Source: Siderastrea siderea (Eukaryota > Cnidaria > Anthozoa > Scleractinia > Rhizangiidae). Taken from it: DNA of 64,000 nucleotides. The stretch is from contig OZ034979.1 in NCBI GenBank assembly GCA_964030785.1, positions 36,382,484-36,446,483 of the forward strand, given 5' to 3'. The translations under genes were made by a program, and so were the position numbers. The notes below the pieces were generated by a model. That model worked only from the letters and a program-made list of their open reading frames with translations. It was not told the origin of the DNA and did not search any database. Shown here one piece after another: positions 21,901-29,003 of this stretch (position 1 is the stretch's first letter; every line of letters begins with the position of its first letter).

Positions 21901-24816
21901 AATTCTAAATGAAACGTTCTACCGAGACGCGATTCAAAAGGGATTTGGAGACTGACAGTGTTTGACTGAGGACTGATTCAAACGGGATTTGACAAAGATG
22001 GTCGCTTTCGGGAGTTGATCAGATATTAATTCTCTCGCTGATTTTAAACTTTCTTGACGTTTCTTTCAGAATACGATTTTGCTTCAATTGTGTTATAAAC
22101 AAGTATCTCAGAGGATTTAACAGGGACCTTGATATCTCTGACTGGCAATCCAGAGTAGCTTCATACAGCTGTATAATGCGTAAAGTTGAGAAGGACTGGA
22201 AAATGGTGAGTCTAAGGCCTTGCCTAAGCGGGTTCAGCGTTTCCATTCAACACCCTTCAACATTGTTGAATAATCCATTTTACAGTGTGTGCTTAGTGAC
22301 CTGGCCTTTGAGTGGAAGTGAGGCTGGAGTTGACCGTGTTTTGATAAAGACCCTCCTGCTTTTCACATGTAAACCATGTTGTTCTCATGCTAGCTAGTTT
22401 ATGTTTACATATGAAAAGCAGAGGGTTTTTTTCAAAACAAGGTCAACTCCAGCCTCGCTTCCACTCAAAGGCCGGGTCAATAAGCACACAACAGTAAAAT
22501 GGGCTATTTAACAATGTTAAAATCGTTTGGCCACGTTGGTTAATGGTAAAAAATGGTGATACACGAAGTGTGATTGCCATTAAACTTTCGATCCAACAGC
22601 ATTCAATTGTCCCTTTGTTCTCAGACGTGAACAACAATGTTGAATCTTTTTGGCCGGCACGTGCACCATCGTTAAATTTGTTTGGCCGGCACGTGCAACA
22701 GTGTTGAATTTGTTTGGCCGGCACGTGCAACAATGTTGATCATGCACGTGCAGGAAACACTAATTTACATAATTCAGCAACATTCAACGTCATTCAACAG
22801 GGTGGCCAAGCGCGTTCAACAAGTTTAGTTCAACAATATTGAAGGACGTTGAATCGAATTTTTGAATTTGTTTGGTCACCTAGTGTAACAACGTTCAACA
22901 AAGTTGTATTCAACAATTAATGCTGAATGAATTTGAATTCTTTTGACCGGGGCCTTGTGTTTGCTTATAGATACTACGAGTGACGCAAATGCTGCTCTTT
23001 GATGGGCTCAAAATGGTAGCCTTGCTAGGCAATGCAAAACCTCGTGCACAGAGGGGAGGGGAGGAGAAGGCGAAATTCGGATGCGAGGCGCGAACGTGGG
23101 CGACGGGGGGGGGGGGGGGAATCGCCTGCAGTCACGCTATTGTGTTGTTCGTTTCTTCGCTTGCCTCACGTTTGGAACGGAACTTTTTTTTTTACTGTGT
23201 TACTGCTTAGATCAGTATAAACATGCGGAGTGGCGCTGAATTGTTGTCTTACTTTATCTTCAGGCCTACTTGGCGAGGACAGAATCCGCTTCAACAGGCT
23301 GGGTTACATGGCAGATAGACTTAAATTCTTGCGATCTTGTGATTGACAGTGTCATCATAGTAGCAACAAGTGCCACGTTTCAGACTGGACGAGTGGACTG
23401 GAAACTATGCGGAGATGACGAGAGTCAATGTGAGACTCTTTCTGGAGGTAAGAAAAGAATGTTTGTACAGTCACTTCTTATCGAGGGAACCTCCACTGTC
23501 ATGAGAAATTGACGTTAAATTGTTCGAAATATAGTCACAATTCCAATTCTTTTTTTAATAAGTGGAAAGAAAGTTTTCGTGTGCAAAAAAATTCAAAATG
23601 AAGATGGCCTATTTTCGTTTTAAAATTTCCCGCGCGCCGCTATTTTAATTTTTTATGACGTCAAACGGTTGCCGTTGTTGTTAAGAAGCAGCTTTCTTTT
23701 GTTTGAAACAAATGAGCAACTATTTGACGTATAAAAATTCAAAATGGGGGCGCGTGGGGAATTAAAAAGCGAAAATGGGCGATATTCACATGCATTTTTT
23801 TTGCACGCTCAAACTTTCTTTCCACTTGTTAATAAAAGAATTGGAATTTAGACTTTATTTCCAACAATTTAACGTAAATTTGTTATAACAGCGGACGTTC
23901 CCTTTAGGCTCGTAAAACAACTAGCAGCAAAGGTACGTCTGCTCAGTGACCGTCATCTAGATGGTCACTCTTTAGGTTTGTCTTTAGACTCAAATAAATC
24001 TTGTATCACATAATATGCACTTATTGACTGAGTGGGAGGGCCAAACGGGAAAACATTTGGCTCGAGGTCATGGCAGACGGACAGAGCGCAGTGACGTCTG
24101 GCCTGACCCAACTCAGTCAATAAGTGTTTCACCATACCACCATTGTATGCCTATCCATTGTATGCCCATTGTGAGCCTATCCTCAATTGTCGGAAACTGT
24201 CGAAAAAATGCTTGTTAATACTGAATGAATGTTGAAGTGCGCGCGCACTAAATGAACAAATGATGTGTGCAGGGCTGGACAGTTTTTTCCCGACCGCCGG
24301 GCTCGCACCAACCCGTCCGGCCCTACACGCGTCAACTTGCTAATGCGCTTTCTGTCGGTAGAATTGCGCGAGCGGGGCCGTACGGTAGTATAAGAATAAT
24401 AAACTGTACCACGCAATTTGTTGACGCGTTCCTTGCAATGCCCAGAAAATTCTGGCGTGAAAGTTGTGAACGACAATCAGAATTTTGCCGTCCGTGCGAA
24501 GCGCGTTTTAACCAAGTGTTCAGAACTGGGTTACTAAATTCGTTTTCACTTACGTTTGAAGTTGAACTCAAGTTTCAGATTTTATAGTGCCGTATTACGT
24601 ATCTTTTGTTTTCCTCTGTCAGGGCGAGAATCCACCATCACTTCATCTCTGAGTGGTTCCAAGTCCCTCAAGCTCACGGCAACTCTAAGTGGCGGAAAAG
24701 GAGATGTTGCCTGGCAACACGCGCAGCTGTTCCGTCAGCCATTTGACAGCCAGAGTGAATACCCATTGGACGTTGCGGTCTTTCTCCGAGAACCAAATCG
24801 TGACACTCGTCTCTAG
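4258..24816 (+). CDS. NGLY1: Peptide:N-glycanase with N-terminal thioredoxin domain (14 exons, complete)
   Basis: Cytosolic deglycosylating amidase that cuts the Asn-GlcNAc bond of misfolded glycoproteins exported from the ER. Exons: 4258-4370, 9866-9962, 10777-10923, 11924-12166, 12820-13026, 15106-15322, 16950-17138, 18487-18728, 19356-19466, 21244-21423, 21597-21646, 22070-22205, 23264-23447, 24623-24816 (TAG). All junctions are GT-AG and phases join without a stop, giving about 769 residues. Order: thioredoxin (1-119), PUB (120-200), linker, Zn pairs CPSC/CQNC, transglutaminase-like core with Cys411, His438, Asp455, then PAW (about 600-769). Human NGLY1 is about 650 residues; the excess equals the thioredoxin domain. 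The start is the first ATG of the thioredoxin frame. Introns carry many repeats listed separately. Identity is firm; single junctions could shift by a few bases. Confidence 0.95.
5275..5312. repeat. AAT microsatellite
   Basis: Run of AAT units with one interruption next to the LINE fragment; likely its 3' tail on the minus strand. Confidence 0.9.
5470..5885 (-). pseudogene. LINE reverse-transcriptase C-terminal fragment (minus strand)
   Basis: Minus-strand translation gives [12 protein letters not shown] then, after a stop, [41 protein letters not shown] and [13 protein letters not shown]. This order is typical of the C terminus of non-LTR retrotransposon polymerases. The frame is broken and 5' truncated, so it is a dead copy in NGLY1 intron 1. 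Confidence 0.85.
7693..8334. mobile_element. Long inverted-repeat element flanked by 87-bp direct repeats
   Basis: Arms of about 165 bp (7780-7950 and 8087-8247, both ends with GGTGGAAAAAGGGCGTAAGT) face each other. Immediately outside are near-identical 87-base direct repeats, 7693-7779 and 8248-8334, differing at a few bases. No coding sequence inside. Located in NGLY1 intron 1. Confidence 0.85.
8463..8587. mobile_element. hAT-like MITE
   Basis: Left end CAGTGGCGGATCCAGG and right CCTGGATCCGCCCC are inverted. This terminal sequence is common in hAT-type non-autonomous elements of animals. Only about 125 bp, non-coding. Confidence 0.6.
9512..9582 (-). repeat. tRNA-derived SINE head (degenerate)
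   Basis: On the minus strand: GCCTCCTGGTTAGCTCAGTT with an A-box-like GGTTAGCTCAGTTGG and a decayed B box (GGGTTAAATC). Probably a SINE remnant rather than a working tRNA gene. Confidence 0.6.
9586..9797. mobile_element. Fold-back element, AACCCTTYAAGCCC family
   Basis: Ends TTAACCCTTCAAGCCCC and GGGTTTAAAGGGTTAA are inverted, as in the copies at 5152, 43409 and 57860. Non-coding and fairly diverged. Confidence 0.7.
9971..10557. mobile_element. MITE copy 1 in NGLY1 intron 2, interrupted by a nested insertion
   Basis: Starts CTTAAGGAAGGTGCCTCC and matches the copy at 13476-13865 along its length, including AAGGGCTATCA and GAGCTTAAATTTGGAAAG. A 180-base fold-back element sits inside it at 10080-10259. 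The right terminus is missing, since the sequence diverges near 10557. Confidence 0.8.
10080..10259. mobile_element. Fold-back element with 13-bp target duplication
   Basis: Begins GAAATTATGAATATATGAAA and contains an arm GTAAAGAAGATCCTCG...GTTGCGAAAAGAAAGCC that is repeated in inverse. TACAACAGTATTT occurs directly before (10067-10079) and after (10260-10272). It belongs to the family of the tRNA-bearing elements at 33237 and 61055 but has lost the tRNA-like core. Confidence 0.85.
11190..11780 (+). repeat. Degenerate array of the 106-bp repeat (sense) in NGLY1 intron 3
   Basis: Several imperfect units with GAGTCTGTGGATGAAATCC, AAATGAAAGCTACTGAGCAG and TTTCCTGTGG. Same unit as at 15396-16680 and, reversed, at 59915-60363. 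Confidence 0.8.
11924..12166 (+). CDS. NGLY1: NGLY1 exon 4: PUB domain
   Basis: One 81-codon exon, phase 0 at both ends, encodes residues 120-200. It contains the helical pattern followed by [18 protein letters not shown] and [11 protein letters not shown], characteristic of PUB domains of NGLY1. In vertebrates this domain binds the C-terminal tail of the p97/VCP ATPase, linking deglycosylation to ER-associated degradation. Binding here is inferred from the family. Confidence 0.92.
12285..12665. repeat. Minisatellite, about 46-60 bp units, NGLY1 intron 4
   Basis: About eight degenerate units of the type AAATTCAAGATTTTGCCAAT, CCAAGATTTGGCAAGCAAGG, TCCTAAAA. No coding or structural role is apparent. 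Confidence 0.8.
12820..15322 (+). CDS. NGLY1: NGLY1 exons 5-6: linker between PUB and catalytic core
   Basis: Residues 201-341. Exon 5 begins with a PUB-end segment ([11 protein letters not shown]) and becomes Ser/Pro/Thr-rich low-complexity sequence. Its donor is TCG|GTAGTA at 13026. The reading frame stays open beyond this donor into a MITE, so readthrough would add transposon-derived residues. Exon 6 ([20 protein letters not shown]) resembles the helical region before the catalytic core. The donor choice for exon 5 rests on phase and consensus only. Confidence 0.8.
13052..13475. mobile_element. MITE with ACAGGGTCTGGAAGGG ends, 4-bp target duplication
   Basis: Inverted termini ACAGGGTCTGGAAGGG and CCCTTCCAGACCCTGT, flanked by AAGG on both sides (13048-13051, 13476-13479). 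Interior is rich in TCCCGAATCCCG motifs. It begins 25 bases after the exon 5 donor of NGLY1. Confidence 0.85.
13476..13865. mobile_element. MITE copy 2, intact right end
   Basis: From AAGGAGGGTGTCTCC to GGAGGCACCGTCCTTAAG, inverted at its ends. Collinear with 9971-10557. The neighbouring MITE is inserted into its left terminus. Confidence 0.8.
14258..14335. repeat. AAT microsatellite
   Basis: About 25 perfect AAT units, giving a long poly-Tyr frame on the minus strand that is not a gene. Confidence 0.95.
14513..14583 (-). repeat. tRNA-derived SINE head (Leu/Ser-like)
   Basis: Minus strand reads GGGAGGCAGCGTGGCCAAGT, GGTTAGGGTGCC, then CAAGTTCAAGTCCCGC, giving A and B box matches. The downstream part (to about 14340) is the SINE body, adjacent to the AAT run. 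Confidence 0.65.
14594..14821. repeat. Tandem duplication, 114-bp unit, two copies
   Basis: TTACCAAAGTGTTATTAAGT recurs 114 bases later with only a few differences across the unit, so the duplication is recent. Located in NGLY1 intron 5. Confidence 0.9.
15396..16680 (+). repeat. Array of the 106-bp repeat in NGLY1 intron 6
   Basis: Units begin near 15396, 15502, 15608, 15714, 15820, 15926 and 16032, an exact 106-base period with high identity, then the array is broken by an insertion (16138-16440) and resumes with two or three decayed units. Unit markers: GTGTGACCATTCAAATGAAA, TACTGAGCAGTACTTTCC, TGTACAAGGTGGTTCTAAC. Confidence 0.92.
16137..16396. mobile_element. MITE inserted in the 106-bp array
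   Basis: Inverted ends TTCTCACACACCACTGG and CCAGCGGTGTGTGAGAA bound a 260-base non-coding segment that splits the array within a unit. It is therefore younger than the array. Confidence 0.8.
16950..19466 (+). CDS. NGLY1: NGLY1 exons 7-9: zinc site and transglutaminase-like catalytic core
   Basis: Residues 342-522. Exon 7 has the two CxxC pairs (Cys353/356 and Cys385/388) that bind the structural zinc. Exon 8 has the whole catalytic triad: Cys411 in [10 protein letters not shown], His438 in TDHVWTEVY, Asp455 in HCDACE. Exon 9 ([15 protein letters not shown]) continues the core. Every residue needed for glycanase activity is present, so the enzyme is predicted active. Confidence 0.95.
17366..17613. 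mobile_element. MITE with GGGGCCCGTTTCTCGAAAGT ends
   Basis: Left CTGGGGCCCGTTTCTCG and right CGATAAACGGGCCCCTGG are inverted, with further pairing AAAGTCCCG / CGGGACTTT inside. It sits within a second, older fold-back sequence (about 17205-17790) containing ACCATTTACAG motifs on both sides. Confidence 0.75.
18789..18973. repeat. CTGA/CTGG and ATC microsatellites
   Basis: Runs of CTGA then CTGG units (18789-18860), and after a gap an ATC run (18941-18973), in NGLY1 intron 8. Confidence 0.95.
19100..19300. mobile_element. Fold-back element in NGLY1 intron 8
   Basis: Arms contain AAATAGATTCCATTTGGCCG, GTGCGTGTGTACT and CAGAGGACGTCAAAACGTGG and face each other around a short loop. About 200 bases, non-coding, ending about 55 bases before exon 9. 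Confidence 0.85.
19498..19621. mobile_element. Short fold-back element with 13-bp target duplication
   Basis: Starts GAATATGAATATATGAAATA, includes ATATATTTGAACTGCGGA, and has a hairpin of ATGAAGATCATCGCAGTG arms. TAGAAATAAAACC flanks it on both sides (19485-19497, 19622-19634). Same family as 10080, 33237 and 61055. Confidence 0.88.
19828..20325 (+). mobile_element. GIY-YIG endonuclease domain of a Penelope-like retroelement (fragment)
   Basis: A 165-codon frame reads [20 protein letters not shown], then [34 protein letters not shown] [19 protein letters not shown] and IEIPEAWIP. This is the C-terminal GIY-YIG nuclease region typical of Penelope-like elements. The reverse transcriptase is missing, so the copy is 5' truncated. 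The nuclease frame itself is intact. It lies in NGLY1 intron 9. Confidence 0.88.
20342..20405 (+). other. Hammerhead-ribozyme-like motif after the Penelope fragment
   Basis: CTGATGA is followed by a possible hairpin (GACTAGCAGTATTGCAGTC, one bulged A) and then GAAAC, the order of a hammerhead core. Penelope-like elements are known to carry hammerhead motifs in their terminal repeats. Stem III and a cleavage site could not be drawn convincingly, so activity is not claimed. Confidence 0.45.
20885..21262 (+). repeat. Tandem array of splice-acceptor-like units ending at NGLY1 exon 10
   Basis: AG-plus-CGTCRAAGAGGCT motifs follow at 20917, 20964, 21016, 21049, 21102, 21144, 21193 and 21244, spaced 33-53 bases, several with T-rich tracts in front. 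The last one is the true start of exon 10. Upstream units run into stops if used as exon starts. Confidence 0.75.
21244..21646 (+). CDS. NGLY1: NGLY1 exons 10-11: helical segment after the core
   Basis: Residues 523-599. Exon 10 reads [20 protein letters not shown] at its start and [14 protein letters not shown] at its end, like other animal NGLY1 proteins after the catalytic core. The acceptor CCTTTTTTAG at 21243 gives the needed phase 0; a nearby AG at 21260 would break the frame. This acceptor ends a tandem array of similar sequences. Exon 11 is only 50 bases ([16 protein letters not shown]) and ends in phase 2. Confidence 0.85.
22070..24816 (+). CDS. NGLY1: NGLY1 exons 12-14: PAW domain and stop
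   Basis: Residues 599-769. Exon 12 ends in [11 protein letters not shown] and exon 13 continues AYLARTES...GWVTWQIDL. The last exon has [18 protein letters not shown], a hallmark of the C-terminal PAW domain, which binds high-mannose glycans in NGLY1. The stop is TAG at 24814-24816. The only AATAAA noticed downstream is at 25569, about 750 bases on, so the poly(A) site is uncertain. Confidence 0.93.
22257..22510. mobile_element. Fold-back element in NGLY1 intron 12
   Basis: Arms share GTGGAAGTGAGGCTGGAGTT, CTTTTCACATGTAAAC-like sequence and outer CATTTTACAGTGTGTGCTTA in inverse. Ends contain CATTGTTGAA / AACAATG motifs. Non-coding. Confidence 0.8.
22590..22940. repeat. Degenerate repeat with TTGAATTTGTTTGGCC units
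   Basis: Short units of AACAATGTTGAATTTGTTTG with GGCCGGCACGTGCAACA recur four to six times. Similar units occur at 60890-61320. Confidence 0.65.
23525..23880. mobile_element. Fold-back element in NGLY1 intron 13
   Basis: CACAATTCCAATTCTTTT, AGTGGAAAGAAAGTTT and CGCGCGCC-type arms on the left match in inverse on the right (AAACTTTCTTTCCACT, AAAAGAATTGGAATT). Non-coding. Confidence 0.75.
24012..24128. mobile_element. Short inverted-repeat element
   Basis: CACTTATTGACTGAGT at the left and ACTCAGTCAATAAGTG at the right are perfect inverses, with inner GGGAGGGCCA / TGGCCTGACCC partial pairing. Confidence 0.75.
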
Positions 24817-25384
24817 CTTCAGTAATCGCAAGATATGTAACAGCTCTTAAACTTTCACCTCTCTATTCCTAATCTTTTCTTAACTGCGAGCAGCCTCCCA
24901 CTTTTCCTAATTATTTTATGGGGCAAGATTGAGCGGCGAGCGTTTTTAACCGTTGATCTGGAGAATTAATACATAGGCAGTCGGAGGTAACAAGTGCGAC
25001 TGCTCGCAGTCTAAACTTCTCACGTTTCCAAAAGTCGAAGACTCGTCACCTGCCAATTTTCCAACATTGCAGGGCAATCAAGGCGTTACGCAGGCGTTAT
25101 TCACAACATTTAGGAAAGATATATCTGGAAAATTTTAAGAAAATTTAATTATATTACATTGTAATAGGCTTTGAGACATTTATCTCTTGACGTTAGAAAC
25201 AGGCATTTAAACTTCCTGTCGAAAGCATTTCTAGGTAGACTTTAGTTTTACGAATTCATAAAACGATTATTGAGACAACATTTCTTGGTCAGATAAAGGG
25301 GATTCCTCTTTGCGCCCTGTGACACCAGGGTGATGGGATGCCTGTGACACTGTTAATGATGCTGTAAAAGTAGTCCTAAGGAAT

Positions 25385-25480
25385 CCCAAAGTGTCACCAT
25401 TCTAGTGAGAGCTATTGAGCAGTACTTCTCTGTGGTGCTGTTTAATCTGCGGTTTAAGGCGGTTCTAAATTTTGAGTCTA
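25385..25480 (+). repeat. Single diverged unit of the 106-bp repeat
   Basis: Contains AGTGTCACCATTCTAGTGAG, GCTATTGAGCAGTACTT and GTTCTAAATTTTGAGTCT in the order of the array unit; just downstream of NGLY1. Confidence 0.7.
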
Positions 25481-25605
25481 TTCCATAGAAATACCAGAGA
25501 AAAGAGTAAACATTACTGATCGCAAGTTAGAAAAACAACTAGGTTGAAATCAGTTTTAAGAAAAGAAAAATAAAATGATGACTTTTAAACTCTGTTGTTG
25601 TTAAA

Positions 25606-25840
25606 CATTAATATATGAAATACGGTAATCATATATTTGAACTGCGGATAAAGATAGAATTATATGAAGATCAGGCTTGAGCGGAAATCGAACCCATGAC
25701 CTCTGCGATACCGGTGCAGCGCTCTAACCAACTGAGCTATCAAGCCGACTGGGAGCTGGTCAATTGAGAGTTCGTATTTATCCCGTAGATGGAGAAATGA
25801 ACATTAATATGTGAAATAATCATATATTTGAACTGCAGAT
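25606..25840. mobile_element. tRNA-bearing repeat of the ATATATTTGAACTGCGG family
   Basis: ATATATGAAATACGG...ATCATATATTTGAACTGC occurs at both 25610 and 25805 as direct ends. Between them an antisense tRNA-Thr-like core (25673-25746) has GATACCGGTGCAGCGCTCTA and GAGCTATCAAGCC. Clear flanking duplications were not found here. Confidence 0.75.
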
Positions 25841-26490
25841 ATCCGCAGGGAAAAGCACGCGCAGACAAAAATGCTTGGACTATTTTTGAAACCTGGAGGC
25901 GTGGCCAATCTAAGACCCGGGCTAAGACCATGGGCGGCTTGTTGGAGGCCAGACTAGAAATAGGCTTGATATTCTGCCGCTCGCTCTGGTCTACCTTCCC
26001 GAAAAGCGGCTAGTAATCGCTCCTAGACTAGAAATAACCGAACCACTTTACCAAAAACACCACAGTACAGTTTTTCACGACTTTTCAAACCTTTGTGCAC
26101 GCAATGCTTTCATCCAAGGTTTTTTTTACTAACATCCAAGTGACGAAACATAAGTATTACGTAACAAAAGCAGGAATCGAGCAAAGAGGGTAACAACAAT
26201 TATGACAAAATACAGGAGTTTGTCTTGTGACGTCGGTACAATTTCCGTCTTTGAAAACACACCCCGTACATTATTTCCCTATTGAAATTATATTTTTGTT
26301 GATGTTTGTTACGATATTGGTGAAGATAAGTACACGAATCAATAATACAATGTCGTTCTGTCTATTCAGGCTCTTTGGGTGCTAACGAAAACATTGTTTC
26401 ACGATTTAAGATTACTTTGCAAATGTATTTCATGGAGTAATTTGTCCCCCAAAACGTCTTTTACAACTGAACAATTCAGAGTCGTTTTCA

Positions 26491-27915
26491 ACATGTCCAA
26501 TTCCCTGCTAGCAGAGGCCCCTTTTCCTTTGTATTCGCTGAACTGACGGGCGGGACGAAAAGCGACCTCTGCCATGGGTCGAAACTCCCTTTGATTCAAC
26601 CGCCGTCCATGGTCGTGGACGGCGGTTTCCGAAACGCATGCTCCCTGTATTGTTTGCTGACCGTGACTTGAGCCCACTGTATCTCGCGCATTCCTTTACA
26701 GTTATTCCGCTGTCATTTAGTGAGCCCGCATAGTAACATGCCGTCCTGGAAAGAAAGCAAAACTCGTGAAGAGTTACAAAGTCTACTTTCTCTCGTTTTT
26801 GTTAACATGGACGACGGAAAGATAAACAATCGAAAGAAGAAGCTCTAAGAAACACTCGACAAGTTAAGGAATGGAATTTAGAGCGAAGAAAACATCTGTC
26901 AAGGCGAAGGACAACCTTCCACCTCCAAAGATTTTTCGAGCTACGGACTTTCTGTGAAATGCTCCAGCACTTCTACGAGTCTACGGTAGAGTAAATTACA
27001 CATTTGATTGTAAGCTTGTATCGAAATCGCTTTTTAATTGAGGGATTCTTCATATTCCTTACAGTTTTCGTAAAAGTTTTGAAAAACGTGCACAGTTCGC
27101 ATCACCAAATGCTCTTCAAAATAACTTGCACATCGAGCGAAATCGCTTGCGCGTAGCTTCCCTCGAAGAAAGAATTGAACGCGTATGGTCTTCAGAAACA
27201 AGTGAAGGCGTGTTTTAATAAATGTATTATTTAGAAAAACTTACTGTCTCTTCTTCTGGGTACCTTCATTCAAAAAATTTCGAAGAGTAGTAATCTGACG
27301 TAAACAGACACAAATGCTCTGTTGTGGTTTGATTTCACGCGCGAGACAACATGAGAAATCTCTTGCGGAAATTTTCAAAATTTTGACTTTGAGATTGTAT
27401 TTTTGGATAATTCTTAATTGACAACTGGTGTATTTTATTTAAAAGTGAGAAAATTTAACTATTCTAGATCAAGTGATTGTTGTTTTTTCGAACCTATAAA
27501 TTGCCCTTTCGTACTGCACATGGGTTGTTTATTACCAACTGCTAATTTAGTGAAGCGGTCATAAAACACGCAGCCTTCAATAAGTTAAATTGTCTTTGAT
27601 TCCTGGAGTTGTGGTCATGTTAAAAAAGCTTCTTTGACTTCTTTGTCCAGATAACTTGAAATTAATACTGTAGATTAGACAACAACTATCTCTAGACGAA
27701 CTGTGCAAGTGTTTTTTGGCGCGCTAGTTGAGAAAGGTGCGAGTCGTCAGCTGATCACGTGCTAAAAGCATCACGTGACGTTTCGGTCGCTAAGTAACCG
27801 TGGCGCATGCTCAACACAGTTCATTTCGACCCATGGCAGAGGTCGCTTTTCGTCCCGCCCGTCAGCTCAGCGAATGCAAAGGAAAAGGGGCCTCTGCTAG
27901 CAGGGAACATGTCCA
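26491..27915. repeat. Inverted repeat of about 93 bp enclosing 1.24 kb, intergenic
   Basis: Arms 26491-26583 and 27823-27915 share GGCCTCTGCTAGCAGGGAA, GGCAGAGGTCGCTTTTCGTC and CCCGCCCGTCAG with small differences. No coding sequence is recognisable between them. It may be a large fold-back element or a paired insertion; it occupies the likely promoter area of the channel gene. Confidence 0.7.
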
Positions 27916-28730
27916 ATAAAATGAAATCACAATTGAAGTCCTTTCCTCTCGCTTTGCGTTTTCTCTCCACGCTTCACGTGATATTTTCACGATGACGTCA
28001 TCATGAGGGCGCGAGCTTTGTATTCTTTGAGAAAAAGAAGAGCTTATACCAGGGGAGCTTATACAAACATTTGGCGAGACACATGGAAGGATCTGTTTGT
28101 CTTTACGCTTGCATTCCCCCTGTCAACTCTCTTGGAATTTGTGGTAATTTGCATTCTGTTTATTGAAGCAACAAGAGAAGTGATTTTTGATTTTCTTACG
28201 AGCATCTGTCATTTTGTCCAGCGCAAGTGAGCTAATATCGAATGACTTGTCTACTCCTGCGTGGAATATTTCCGTTGTAAAGTGGCTATAAACAATGTTC
28301 TCCGCATTTAAGGACTTGTGGGAGAGTAACTAATTACCTTGGTTACAAAGAGACCTTAAATATTGCTTCCCTCGTGACAAAGTTGATACCGAAAGTGATT
28401 TGGAAATGGATAAAATGTCATGAAACCAAACAAGGTTACCTGAAATTGTTTTCGCCGGTGACAATTTGAAAAGTGTCCTCAAATTGACTTTTGGATCATT
28501 TGTGGTTTATATTGTTGTTTACCTCGTTAATTGCCGTTTAAGATAATCTCGCAGCACGACTTCGCTGAACATTCCTTCCTTCCTAAAGATTTTGTTTTTG
28601 TGTACACGAACAAGCTCTGAGTGTTGCACGATGTGTGAATCTTGTAATTCAAGATGACGCTGGCACTATTCAGGAACTCTGCAGGCGTTAAGCTATTAAA
28701 AGTGTTAACAAGCTTTTTATTTTGTGCATA

Positions 28731-29003
28731 ATGGCCGACAATGAAGTATCTCAAGAGGCAACTGAGAGAAGTACTAGTGTTACAATACTAGTTGAGAACG
28801 AAAGTCCTGATGCAAACGATGCGGTCGTCGAAGAAAAATCTCGTTCTTCCTCGATCGCATGGTCGACCGGAGGTTCCATATCGAGCTTGCAACGGACGGC
28901 GCGAGAAAAGTTTCGAAGTCTCAAGCGGCGATCATCGGTAGAAAACTTTGGACAGTTTGGTTTTTTAGTTCCTGCCTTGGCGTTGTTTCCACAAGCTGAT
29001 GGG
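28731..29003 (+). CDS. TPC exon 1: cytosolic N terminus with start codon
   Basis: Residues 1-91, polar and rich in Ser, Glu and Arg, with no signal peptide or membrane segment. The ATG at 28731 lies in ATAATGG, a reasonable start context, and in-frame sequence upstream lacks another ATG. The basic [18 protein letters not shown] stretch is a likely cytosolic regulatory tail. The donor GGG|GTAAGT is strong. No upstream 5' UTR exon was identified. Confidence 0.82.

Noticed and set aside
26738..26848. Short + frame MPSWKESKTREELQ... in the intergenic region
   Set aside because: Only 36 codons, inside the region between inverted arms, no similarity I recognise.
28003..28230. 75-codon + frame with a hydrophobic stretch, upstream of the channel gene
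   Set aside because: No recognisable family, no start context or conservation evidence; could be chance. Left out pending expression data.
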